From: an uncultured Clostridia bacterium | Lineage (GTDB): Bacteria; Bacillota; Clostridia; Peptostreptococcales; Anaerovoracaceae | Assembly: GCA_934277655.1 (NCBI GenBank) | Contig: CAKQVC010000029.1 | Span: 1 to 13,065 of the forward strand | Length of the DNA: 13,065 nucleotides | Direction: 5' to 3' | In this document: positions 1 through 6,496 of the stretch, one piece after another | Numbering within the stretch: position 1 is the first letter of the stretch | Layout of the letters: each line of letters opens with the position of its first letter | Notes under the pieces: generated by a model | What the model was told of the DNA's origin: nothing | The model's database searches: none | What the model saw: only the letters and a program-made list of their open reading frames with translations | Position numbers and translations under genes: made by a program

Positions 1-641
1 ATCGTAGCATGATCATGTCTTACGGACAGGATGACAGAGTCTGTGCGTTTACTTCTTTGAAAGCAATCTTAGATGTAAAAGAGGTAAAGAAAACGGCTTG
101 CTGCATTCTGGTAGACAAAGAAGAAATCGGCAGTGTGGGAGCAACCGGCATGGAATCCAGATTCTTCGAAAACACGATTGCTGAATTACTTGCATGTATG
201 GGAAAAGAAGGCGATCTTGCATTACGCAGAACCCTGAAAAATTCCAAAATGCTTTCTTCTGATGTCAATGCGGCTTATGATCCGCTGTATGCAGATGCGT
301 ACGAGAAGAAAAACGCATCCTTTGCAGGATGCGGCATGGTATTCAGCAAGTTTACCGGGTCAAGAGGAAAATCCGGCTCTAATGATGCTAATGCAGAATA
401 CATTGCTCAGATCCGCAAGATTATGGACGATGCAAAAGTTCGTTTTCAGTTGGCTGAACTGGGCGGTGTCGATATAGGCGGCGGCGGAACGATCGCATAC
501 ATTCTGGCACTTTACGGCATGGATGTTATTGATTGCGGTGTTGCGGTTCTTAATATGCATGCACCTTGGGAAATTACCAGCAAAGCAGACGTTTACGAAA
601 CAAAACGAGGGTATGAGGTTTTCCTGAGAGATATGAAATAA
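1..641 (+). CDS. M18 family aminopeptidase, C-terminal part (5' end outside window)
   Basis: Cytosolic zinc exopeptidase that removes N-terminal residues from peptides. The frame is open to the left edge (codons start at base 3), so the ATG at base 9 is internal. About 213 residues are visible, against roughly 430-470 for bacterial members. Seen, numbering from the ATG at base 9: a SYGQDDR motif whose Asp8 fits the bridging metal ligand; DKEE at 36-39, holding the catalytic and metal-binding glutamates; a glycine-rich GGGG turn; and MHAPWE with His184, the expected C-terminal zinc ligand, followed by the TSKADVYETKRGYEVFL tail typical of M18. Motif order and spacing fit aminopeptidase I-type M18 enzymes. 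The gene ends in TAA and is closed by a hairpin terminator, so it is probably transcriptionally separate from the pilus genes. No defect is visible in the part seen. Confidence 0.9.
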   Translation, partial: RSMIMSYGQDDRVCAFTSLKAILDVKEVKKTACCILVDKEEIGSVGATGMESRFFENTIAELLACMGKEGDLALRRTLKNSKMLSSDVNAAYDPLYADAYEKKNASFAGCGMVFSKFTGSRGKSGSNDANAEYIAQIRKIMDDAKVRFQLAELGGVDIGGGGTIAYILALYGMDVIDCGVAVLNMHAPWEITSKADVYETKRGYEVFLRDMK

Positions 642-646
642 GGCAA

Positions 647-684
647 AAAATCGTCAGGCCGCACAGGCACTGGCGATTTTCTAT
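647..684 (+). terminator. Rho-independent terminator after the M18 aminopeptidase
   Basis: An 11-bp stem pairs AAAATCGTCAG (647-657) with CTGGCGATTTT (670-680), with one G-U pair. GCC/GGC can pair inside the loop. The 3' arm ends in TTTT and then CTAT. It begins 5 bases after the stop codon, the expected place. The U-tract is short, so efficiency is uncertain. Confidence 0.7.
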
Positions 685-721
685 ATAATAGTGACAGATG
701 AAAAAGAAAGAGGTGGCAAAA

Positions 722-1345
722 ATGGCTGAAATGGAGTATATCGGAGATGTTTTTTATGATTATGGCGGAGGTTTATATGCGAATATGACCAATAAATGTC
801 CTTGCCGGTGTGCGTTCTGCATTCGTGATATGGTGGATTCACTGGGCGATGCAGACAGTTTATGGCTGAAGAGGGAGCCGACCATGAACGAACTGATGGA
901 GATGCTGAAAGAACAAGACCTAGAAAAATATCGGGAAATTGTATTTTGTGGGTACGGAGAACCGACAGAACGATTGGATTGTCTGTTTAAAGTCTGTGAT
1001 TATGTAAAAAACGATCCGAAGCTGGGCGGCAGGCTGAAGACTCGATTGAACACCAACGGATTGTCCGATTTTATTAACAAGAGACCGACCGCAAAGGAAT
1101 TTGAAGGCAAGCTGGATGCAATTTCAATTAGTCTGAACGCACCGACACCAGAAAAATATCTGGAGCTGTGCAGACCGAAATTTGGAATCAGATCCTTTGA
1201 TGAGATTCTTCGTTTTACGCAAGAAGTCAAGGAGTACGTTCCAGACGTTACCATGTCGGTTGTCAGCGGCTCTATCAGCAGTCAGGATATTGAAGATTGT
1301 CGAAAAATCGCAGAGAATCTGGGAGTGAAATTCCGGGTAAGGTAA
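722..1345 (+). CDS. TatD-associated radical SAM protein (TIGR04038-like)
   Basis: Small radical S-adenosylmethionine enzyme of the family usually found beside, or fused to, TatD nucleases; its substrate is unknown. Seen: the [4Fe-4S] motif CxxxCxxC at Cys26, Cys30 and Cys33 inside KCPCRCAFCIR; GYGEP at 77-81, the SAM-binding GGEP-type motif; RLNTNG and a later SISLNAP strand. The GDADSLWLKREP segment is typical of this family. The 207-residue length fits the core domain alone. An ATG at 698 is in frame, but AGGTGG at 711-716 lies inside that extension and sits 5 bases before the ATG at 722, so 722 is preferred. No tatD gene lies in the window. It is separated from the pilus genes by a 501-base gap and is probably not part of that system. 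Confidence 0.85.
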   Translation: MAEMEYIGDVFYDYGGGLYANMTNKCPCRCAFCIRDMVDSLGDADSLWLKREPTMNELMEMLKEQDLEKYREIVFCGYGEPTERLDCLFKVCDYVKNDPKLGGRLKTRLNTNGLSDFINKRPTAKEFEGKLDAISISLNAPTPEKYLELCRPKFGIRSFDEILRFTQEVKEYVPDVTMSVVSGSISSQDIEDCRKIAENLGVKFRVR

Positions 1346-1435
1346 AAACAGACTAAGATTTCCATGTACTTACTGGAAACAAAAAAAGGTAAATGTTATT
1401 GTAGAGGGATTTGAAAATCTGTGGATAACTTGGGG

Positions 1436-1464
1436 TTGACAAAACGTAGATAAGGTCGTATATA
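1436..1464 (+). promoter_or_regulatory. Promoter P1 (sigma-A type) between DnaA boxes
   Basis: A perfect -35 TTGACA (1436-1441) is followed after 17 bases by TATATA (1459-1464), placing the start near 1471. It lies 7 bases after the first DnaA box and upstream of the second. Transcription would run toward pilB with a leader of about 375 bases, which meets a terminator-like hairpin at 1692-1721. Confidence 0.6.
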
Positions 1465-1470
1465 TTGAAA

Positions 1471-1484
1471 TTTAAACGTTTAAA
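1471..1484. repeat. 14-base perfect palindrome at the expected P1 start
   Basis: TTTAAACGTTTAAA is its own reverse complement and sits where P1 transcription should begin, a position suited to a repressor operator. No regulator is encoded in the window and the motif does not match one I can name. AT-rich palindromes also arise by chance, so confidence in function is low. Confidence 0.4.
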
Positions 1485-1691
1485 AACTGTAAAGTTATCC
1501 ACAGGTAAATGTGGGGAAAATTGTATACAATCAGAACCTCTGCTGTGGATAAAGCGTCTGAGCCTTGCAAATTTGGGATTTGTTAAATGTTGAAAAGTAT
1601 TGTTAAATTTATGCTCAATCTGTGATTCGACAGGTAGTAAGAAGTTTTTTTAAAAGTACATAGCGAGAACGAAAATGGAAAAGTACTTTTT

Positions 1692-1721
1692 GCACTGTGA
1701 TGGCGCTGCACAGAGCTTTTT
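1692..1721 (+). terminator. Terminator-like hairpin inside the pilB leader
   Basis: GCACTGTG (1692-1699) pairs with CACAGAGC (1709-1716), seven pairs with one A-A mismatch and a 9-base loop, followed directly by TTTTT (1717-1721). It would end transcripts from P1 before pilB, leaving P2 downstream to drive the gene. It may define a short RNA of about 250 bases or act as an attenuator. Confidence 0.5.
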
Positions 1722-1746
1722 CAAAGAAAAGTCTGCAAATCCAGAA

Positions 1747-1776
1747 TTGACAAGTCCGTGTCAAAAATTGTAGAAT
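1747..1776 (+). promoter_or_regulatory. Promoter P2 for pilB, with an inverted repeat over the -35
   Basis: TTGACA (1747-1752), an 18-base spacer and TAGAAT (1771-1776) form a good sigma-A promoter with a start near 1783, giving a 64-base leader before pilB. The -35 is also the left arm of an inverted repeat, TTGACA (1747-1752) and TGTCAA (1759-1764) separated by 6 bases. A protein bound there would cover the -35, so repression is plausible. The repeat is seen; the operator role is inferred. Confidence 0.6.
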
Positions 1777-1846
1777 AAAGGGTAAAATATTTCGGAATTC
1801 AAACAGAAAATTTCAAACGTAAAATAAAACTACACGGAGGTTATTT

Positions 1847-3541
1847 ATGGCATATATTCGTCTTGGCGAACTGCTGATCTCAGCAGGCATCATTGACCAA
1901 AACCAGCTGAATGAAGCATTGTCAGTCCAGAAACAGACCAAACAGAGGTTGGGAGACATTTTGATTGAAAGAAATATCATTACCAACAATGAACTTATCG
2001 AAGCGTTGCAGATGCAGCTCGGTATTGATTTTATTGACCTGACAGCCATATCCATCCCGGTTGAGCTGACAAAGTATGTTCCGAGGAACATTGCCAGAAA
2101 ACACTGCATTGTTCCGGTAAAGCTGGTCGATAATACATTATATATTGCTATGAGCGATCCTCTTGACTTCATTGCACAGGAAGAAGTCAAGGCGGTTTCT
2201 CATAAAAAGGTCGTCCCGATGATCTCAACGAAAAAAGCCACAGAACAGGTTATTGCGACTCTGTATGGCAGTGAAGGTACAGCCAGAGCCATCGAAGACA
2301 TGAAGCGTGAGATTGGTGATGCTTCCAGCAATATCATACCAACGCAGCTTCAACAGACCACCGAAGAAAATGCGAATGCCGCACCGGCGATCCGTTTCGT
2401 AAACTCGGTCATTGAGCGTGCTTTTCTCGAAAGAGCCAGTGATATCCACCTGGAACCACAGAAGGGCGAAATGGTAGTAAGAATGAGGATTGACGGACTC
2501 TTGCATAAGATCCTGACCGTTCCATCCAATCTGCAGAGCACCGTGATATCCAGAATGAAGGTCATGGGCGGCATGAACATATCTGAACATAAGATCCCGC
2601 AGGATGGACACGCTATGGTTACCGTAAAAGGCCACAGCATCGACTTGCGTATGTCGGTCATGCCGACTACTTACGGCGAAAAAGTCGTGATTCGTCTTCT
2701 GGATAAATCATCCCAGCAGATTTCAAGAGCATCCATTGGACTGGGAGCGGAAGATGAAAAAAAATACGAAGCACTTCTGCAAAACAGCAACGGCATTATC
2801 CTGCTGGTAGGACCGACAGGATCCGGTAAATCCACCACCATGTGTGCGATGCTTTCTGAACTGGCAAACGAAGAAATTAACATCGTCACGCTGGAAGATC
2901 CGGTTGAATATGACATTGACGGCGTGAACCAGTGCCAGATTAATGATAAGACAGGCATGACCTTTGCGAACGGATTGACGGCAATCCTCAGACAGGATCC
3001 GGACATCATCGGTGTCGGAGAGATCCGTGACGGGGAAACCGCAGAAATCGCCATCCGTGCAGCCATCACCGGACACCTGGTGCTTTCCACTCTACATACG
3101 AACGATGCAATTTCGGCAGTCAGCAGGCTGCAGGACATCGGCGTGGAATCCTATATGATTTCCAGTGCACTTAAAGGCGTTATCTCCCAGAGACTCGTCA
3201 GAAAAATCTGTCCGCACTGCCGCAAGCCATATGAACCGACACCGGACGAACTGAAACTTTTAGGGATTGATGAAAAGGAAGAAATCCATCTCTATAAAGG
3301 CGAGGGATGCCCGGAATGCCATCACTCCGGCTACAGAGGACGAAAAGCCGCATTCGAGATTTTTACGCTGGACAGAAATCTGCGTAGCATGATCTCCAGA
3401 GGAGCAACCACAGAAGAACTCTTCGATGAAGCACGAAAAGACGATTTTGTGACTATGCAGGAATGTTGCCGCAAGATGGTTCTGGAAGGAACGACCACCG
3501 TGGACGAAGCCTTGAAAGCAATCAACTCCACAGCAGATTAG
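1847..3541 (+). CDS. pilB: Type IV pilus assembly (extension) ATPase PilB/GspE-like with c-di-GMP-binding MshEN motifs
   Basis: Cytoplasmic hexameric ATPase that powers pilus extension through PilC. 564 residues, normal for PilB. The N-terminal MshEN/T2SSE_N region carries two tandem copies of the c-di-GMP-binding pattern RLGxxLxxxxxIxxxxLxxxLxxQ, at residues 5-28 and 34-57, with the Arg-Leu-Gly and final Gln intact in both. Then come the Walker A GPTGSGKS at 322-329, an Asp box (EDPVEYDIDG), the Walker B segment (RQDPDIIGVGEIRD), a His box (TGHLVLSTLHTND) and a zinc-type tetracysteine, CPHC then CPEC, near the C-terminus. Start: ATG with GGAGG 6 bases upstream (1836-1840). It is followed after 146 bases by pilT. 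The double motif predicts direct allosteric control by c-di-GMP, known for MshE-type ATPases and inferred here. Confidence 0.95.
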   Translation: MAYIRLGELLISAGIIDQNQLNEALSVQKQTKQRLGDILIERNIITNNELIEALQMQLGIDFIDLTAISIPVELTKYVPRNIARKHCIVPVKLVDNTLYIAMSDPLDFIAQEEVKAVSHKKVVPMISTKKATEQVIATLYGSEGTARAIEDMKREIGDASSNIIPTQLQQTTEENANAAPAIRFVNSVIERAFLERASDIHLEPQKGEMVVRMRIDGLLHKILTVPSNLQSTVISRMKVMGGMNISEHKIPQDGHAMVTVKGHSIDLRMSVMPTTYGEKVVIRLLDKSSQQISRASIGLGAEDEKKYEALLQNSNGIILLVGPTGSGKSTTMCAMLSELANEEINIVTLEDPVEYDIDGVNQCQINDKTGMTFANGLTAILRQDPDIIGVGEIRDGETAEIAIRAAITGHLVLSTLHTNDAISAVSRLQDIGVESYMISSALKGVISQRLVRKICPHCRKPYEPTPDELKLLGIDEKEEIHLYKGEGCPECHHSGYRGRKAAFEIFTLDRNLRSMISRGATTEELFDEARKDDFVTMQECCRKMVLEGTTTVDEALKAINSTAD

Positions 3542-3687
3542 GGCCTGGCCTCCACTGTATGAATACCTGGATATATAATAGATATATAAATGTGTCAATG
3601 CAAGAATGAGTGAAGGCATCCATAGACCAATAAATACATAAAACAGCCGGTTTGACCCTAAAACACAAGTAAAATAAAGGAGACTTT

Positions 3688-4740
3688 ATGCTCGATATTA
3701 ACGACATTATTTTTGACGCCCAGATGCAGGGTGCATCCGATCTGCATATTACGGCAGGGCTTCCCATCAAGTGCCGCATCGACGGGCAGATCCGTTCCAT
3801 GTCTGCGCAAAATCTGTCATCTCAGGATTGTGAAGACCTCGCAAGGCAGATTGCGGGAGCCAAGGCAGACGCGATCAGCAAGATTGGAGAACTGGACATA
3901 GCGATTACTGCAGCATGTGGTGCTCGTGTCAGAGTCAATCTCTACCGTTCGGCAGGGGATATTGCCATTGCGGTCAGGATTTTAAATGACCGGATCCCGG
4001 CTATTGAAGAACTGGGACTCCCTCCGGTTGCGGAAACTCTGCCGGATTATCCGAACGGCATCATTCTGGTGACAGGCGAAACCGGATCAGGTAAGTCCAC
4101 CACGCTGGCATCCGTGCTGAACCGCATCAACCAGACCCGGTATGAACACATCATTACCTTAGAAGACCCAATTGAATACGTCTATCAGCCGGATAAATGC
4201 GTGATCAATCAGAGAGAAATCGGCAAGGATACCGAATCCTACGATGACGGACTGCGTGCGATCCTCAGAGAAGACCCGGATGTTATTCTCATCGGCGAAA
4301 TGCGTGATCTGAGTACTATTGAATCTGCATTAACAGCGGCAGAAACCGGGCACCTGGTGTTCGCAACCCTGCACACGAATTCAGCGGTGGATTCCATCGA
4401 CCGAATTGTCAGCGTTTTCCCGGAAGGAAGACAGCGGCAGATCCGTATCCAGCTGGCAAGTACCTTAAAGGTGGTCATGTCCCAGCAGCTCCTGCCGATG
4501 CCGGAAGGCGGAAGAGTAGCAGCCTGTGAAGTAATGGTTGTCAATGATGCCATCCGGAATCTGATCCGGGAAGGCAAGACCCCGCAGATGGAAAGCTTTA
4601 TTACCATGAACAGCAAAGAAGGAAGCATCCTGATGGATAATGCCGTTGCAAAACTTTTGCGCGAGGGTAAGATCACAGCTGAGGTTGCCGAAAAGCATAT
4701 GCGGACGAGCAAAAACGTCACAAAAGGATCACGATACTGA
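3688..4740 (+). CDS. pilT: Type IV pilus retraction ATPase PilT
   Basis: Hexameric ATPase that depolymerises the pilus for retraction and twitching. 350 residues, the usual PilT length, with no MshEN domain. Seen: an N-terminal ASDLHITAG segment typical of PilT; Walker A GETGSGKS at residues 130-137; an Asp box (EDPIEYVYQ); Walker B (LREDPDVILIGEMRD); His box (TGHLVFATLHTNSA); and the AIRNLIREGKTPQM motif, which marks PilT rather than PilB. Start: ATG with AAAGGAG at 3676-3682. It lies 146 bases after pilB; a TATAAT at 3574-3579 in that gap lacks a matching -35, so co-transcription with pilB is more likely. The c-di-GMP riboswitch lies downstream, so pilT should escape it. Confidence 0.95.
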   Translation: MLDINDIIFDAQMQGASDLHITAGLPIKCRIDGQIRSMSAQNLSSQDCEDLARQIAGAKADAISKIGELDIAITAACGARVRVNLYRSAGDIAIAVRILNDRIPAIEELGLPPVAETLPDYPNGIILVTGETGSGKSTTLASVLNRINQTRYEHIITLEDPIEYVYQPDKCVINQREIGKDTESYDDGLRAILREDPDVILIGEMRDLSTIESALTAAETGHLVFATLHTNSAVDSIDRIVSVFPEGRQRQIRIQLASTLKVVMSQQLLPMPEGGRVAACEVMVVNDAIRNLIREGKTPQMESFITMNSKEGSILMDNAVAKLLREGKITAEVAEKHMRTSKNVTKGSRY

Positions 4741-4815
4741 TAAATATTCGGATTATGATTAAAATATAAGAAAAACACAAAAAACATGAGAATCGATAAA
4801 AATCGCCATTTTTCG

Positions 4816-4844
4816 TTGACATAAAGTGTTAAAAATCGTATAAT
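4816..4844 (+). promoter_or_regulatory. Consensus sigma-A promoter driving the riboswitch and pilC
   Basis: TTGACA (4816-4821), a 17-base spacer and TATAAT (4839-4844) match consensus at all 12 positions. Expected start is near 4851, just ahead of the aptamer. A weak AAAAAT/ATTTTT hairpin (4798-4813) precedes it. A perfect promoter in front of a terminator-type riboswitch suggests constant initiation with control by termination. Confidence 0.85.
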
Positions 4845-4886
4845 ATATGCGAAATATACGAAAATCTCATGTTAATAAGATGTTAA

Positions 4887-4971
4887 GATTCAAGAGCAAA
4901 ACTGTTGAAAAACAGCGACGCAAAGCTATAGGGCCTTATTGCAGCAAAGCATATGGCAGCCAGTTGCAATC
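4887..4971 (+). promoter_or_regulatory. Class I cyclic di-GMP riboswitch aptamer (GEMM-I)
   Basis: An RNA sensor for c-di-GMP in the leader before pilC. Seen in order: GAGCAAA (4894-4900), the 5' ligand-contact strand; a hairpin CTGTT-GAAA-AACAG (4902-4915) with the conserved GNRA-type tetraloop; the invariant GACGCAAAGC (4917-4926); the GGGCCT receptor side (4931-4936); a second stem pairing CCTTAT (4934-4939) with ATATGG (4951-4956) across one T-T mismatch; GGCAGC (4955-4960); and closing strand GTTGC (4963-4967) pairing with GCAA. GATT (4887-4890) pairs with AATC (4968-4971) to extend P1. The base before CAAA is G (4896), which fits c-di-GMP selectivity rather than the cGAMP-selective variants that carry A. 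Motifs and structure match the known family closely. Confidence 0.92.
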
Positions 4972-4996
4972 CTATGATTTGCGGTGCTCTTTTTTT
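4958..4996 (+). terminator. Riboswitch expression platform: terminator overlapping the aptamer
   Basis: An imperfect stem can form between about 4958-4969 and 4979-4988 (core GCAA with TTGC, flanked by G-U and bulged pairs), followed by seven Ts (4990-4996). Its 5' arm is the 3' strand of aptamer helix P1, so the two folds exclude each other. Ligand binding should block termination, making this an ON switch for pilC. An alternative pairing of AAGAGC (4892-4897) with GCTCTT (4986-4991) is also possible, so the sign of control is inferred. Confidence 0.7.
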
Positions 4997-5023
4997 CGTG
5001 CTTTTAAGCAGGAAAGCACGAAA
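4994..5023 (+). other. Perfect 11-bp hairpin just after the riboswitch terminator
   Basis: TTTCGTGCTTT (4994-5004) pairs without error with AAAGCACGAAA (5013-5023) around an 8-base loop. It begins inside the terminator U-tract and would exist only in read-through RNA. It has no T-run after it, so it is not itself a terminator. A role as a 5' stabiliser of the pilC message is possible but unproven. Confidence 0.6.
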
Positions 5024-5138
5024 GTAATACGAAAGTAAATGAAAACGAAAAGATATGCGAAATGGACAGGTACTCCGGCAGGGAAGAACTGTATGCACAG
5101 ACATATCTACTTTTATAAAGGAAAGCAGGTGAACCAGT

Positions 5139-6344
5139 TTGAAAACTTTCCGCTATAAATGCATTTCGGAAGATGGTGCGAAAGTGTCAGGGGTAATCAA
5201 GTCCTACGACGAGTTCGAAGCCGTTTCCTCACTGAGAGAAAGTTACAAGATTGTTACAGATATAGAAGAAGTTAAGGAAACAGATGAAAAAGGACGCAGA
5301 AGGAAGAAGGTCGTTTTCAATGAGAAAGACCTGGCGATGATGTGTTCCCAGTTTTCCATCATTCTGACATCAGGACTTCCGGTGGTAAGATGTCTGGAAA
5401 TGGTATCATCCCAGTCCAAGAATAAGAACGTCAGCGCTATGCTGCTGAAGGTAGCAGAAGATGTAGACGGCGGATACAGTATGGCATCGGCTTTTGAGCG
5501 GAATGCACCGTCGCTGCCTAAGACCTTTATCGAAACAGTCCGCGCCGGAGAAGAATCCGGTTCACTGGAATCCTGTTTCAACAAACTTTATACTTATTAT
5601 GACAAATCAGCCAAGATGAAGCAGAAGATCATCAGCACACTGACCTATCCTGCCATTGTTGTTGTGGTAGCCATCGTGGTATTCATTATTGTAATGGTTG
5701 TAGCTGTTCCGATGTTTATTTCTACATTCGAGGAACTGGGAATTGACCTTCCGTGGATTACCAAGGCGATGATTGCAACCAGCAAGGCTATCACAGGATA
5801 CTGGTGGTTACTGGCTCTGATCGCAGCAGCACTCATCGGTGGCTATACTTATTATAGAAATACAGAAGATGGTAAGCGGAAGATCGGCAGGTTTAAGCTG
5901 ACTCGCGCACCTCTTCGTAAGATCAATTCCATGAATGCAGCGTCACAGTTTGCCAGCACCATGGCAACCATGCTTTCATCAGGACTCCCGATCATCAAGG
6001 CACTGGAGATCACATCTGAAGTCGTAACCAACAAGGTCTATGGTCTTGCTATCCGCAAGGTCAAAGAGGGCGTGGAGCAGGGTCGCAGCATGGTAGACTG
6101 CATGAGTGAGATTCCGTATTTCTCCAGGCTCCTGACCGAAATGACCGGTGTGGGAGAAACCTCCGGTTCGATGGAAGAAACCCTTGAGATCGTCGGAAAC
6201 TATTTCAGCAATGAAGTGGACATCCGCAGCCAGAGACTGCTGTCCATCATGGAACCGGTCATTACCATTGCTCTTGCCATTGTGGCAGTACTGCTGCTTT
6301 TAGGCGTATACCTGCCGATGTTCGACATGTACGGAGCGATGTAA
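5139..6344 (+). CDS. pilC: Type IV pilus inner-membrane platform protein PilC/GspF
   Basis: Polytopic membrane protein that couples the PilB and PilT motors to pilin addition or removal. 401 residues, normal for the family. Two T2SSF repeats are visible: the first with ETVRAGEESGSLES near residues 130-143, the second with GVGETSGSMEETL near 345. Membrane segments lie at about 170-195, 221-239 and 375-394. The start is a TTG with AGGTGA at 5127-5132, 7 bases upstream; an in-frame GTG at 5130 with AAAGGA before it is a possible alternative. It is the first gene after the c-di-GMP riboswitch and so the direct target of that control; genes downstream follow by read-through. The opening MKTFRYKCISEDG is typical of PilC. 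Confidence 0.95.
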   Translation: MKTFRYKCISEDGAKVSGVIKSYDEFEAVSSLRESYKIVTDIEEVKETDEKGRRRKKVVFNEKDLAMMCSQFSIILTSGLPVVRCLEMVSSQSKNKNVSAMLLKVAEDVDGGYSMASAFERNAPSLPKTFIETVRAGEESGSLESCFNKLYTYYDKSAKMKQKIISTLTYPAIVVVVAIVVFIIVMVVAVPMFISTFEELGIDLPWITKAMIATSKAITGYWWLLALIAAALIGGYTYYRNTEDGKRKIGRFKLTRAPLRKINSMNAASQFASTMATMLSSGLPIIKALEITSEVVTNKVYGLAIRKVKEGVEQGRSMVDCMSEIPYFSRLLTEMTGVGETSGSMEETLEIVGNYFSNEVDIRSQRLLSIMEPVITIALAIVAVLLLLGVYLPMFDMYGAM

Positions 6345-6416
6345 AGAAAGTGCATAAAAGATACAAACTGCTGCAAACCGGCTTGTAAAACCGAATCAAA
6401 ACGATATCGACGCTTC

Positions 6417-6447
6417 TTGCCAACCCGGAGAAGCTTACAGATATATT
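6417..6447 (+). promoter_or_regulatory. Possible promoter before the major pilin
   Basis: TTGCCA (6417-6422) and TATATT (6442-6447) are separated by 19 bases, a poor spacing. A separate pilin promoter would make biological sense given the 152-base gap and the terminator after pilA, but the match is weak. Confidence 0.25.
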
Positions 6448-6496
6448 TATTAATGAAAGAAAAAGTAAAGGAAAGAAACAGAAAAGGAGAACAGAA

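Larger units (their letters stand above)
1420..1552. promoter_or_regulatory. Cluster of three perfect DnaA boxes
   Basis: Three exact matches to the 9-base DnaA box TTATCCACA occur within 133 bases: 1420-1428 (minus strand, TGTGGATAA), 1495-1503 (plus strand) and 1544-1552 (minus strand). A near match, TGTGGGGAA, is at 1510-1518. A given 9-mer on either strand is expected about once per 131 kb in random sequence, so three here is far from chance. The boxes flank promoter P1, which suggests DnaA-controlled transcription. Alternatives are a DnaA-titrating locus or an origin-like element; no dnaA or dnaN gene is present in the window. The boxes are seen directly; the function is inferred. Confidence 0.75.
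1346..1846. other. 501-base non-coding regulatory region upstream of pilB
   Basis: No convincing coding frame lies here. The stretch is AT-rich and dense in signals, in order: a weak inverted repeat TTTCCA/TGGAAA (1359-1379); a DnaA box (1420-1428); promoter P1 (1436-1464); a 14-base palindrome (1471-1484); a second DnaA box (1495-1503); a TTGTATACAA palindrome (1521-1530); a third DnaA box (1544-1552); two direct copies of TTGTTAAAT 20 bases apart (1580-1588, 1600-1608); a T7 run (1645-1651); an AAAAGTACTTTT palindrome (1679-1690); a terminator-like hairpin (1692-1721); and promoter P2 (1747-1776). The pilB ribosome site GGAGG is at 1836-1840. I found neither GEMM-I nor class II c-di-GMP riboswitch motifs here. 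Confidence 0.75.

Noticed and set aside
684..689. TATAAT before the radical SAM gene as a promoter
   Set aside because: No acceptable -35 lies 16-19 bases upstream, and that space is taken by the terminator hairpin.
1359..1379. TTTCCA/TGGAAA inverted repeat after the radical SAM gene as a terminator
   Set aside because: The stem is short and no T-run follows on the plus strand; on the minus strand the T-run precedes the stem.
3574..3579. TATAAT between pilB and pilT as a pilT promoter
   Set aside because: The -35 position (about 3551-3556) bears no resemblance to TTGACA; simple AT-rich sequence is enough to explain it.
4847..5038. 63-residue open frame between pilT and pilC
   Set aside because: It overlaps the riboswitch aptamer, terminator and following hairpin and has no ribosome site; the RNA structure explains the sequence.
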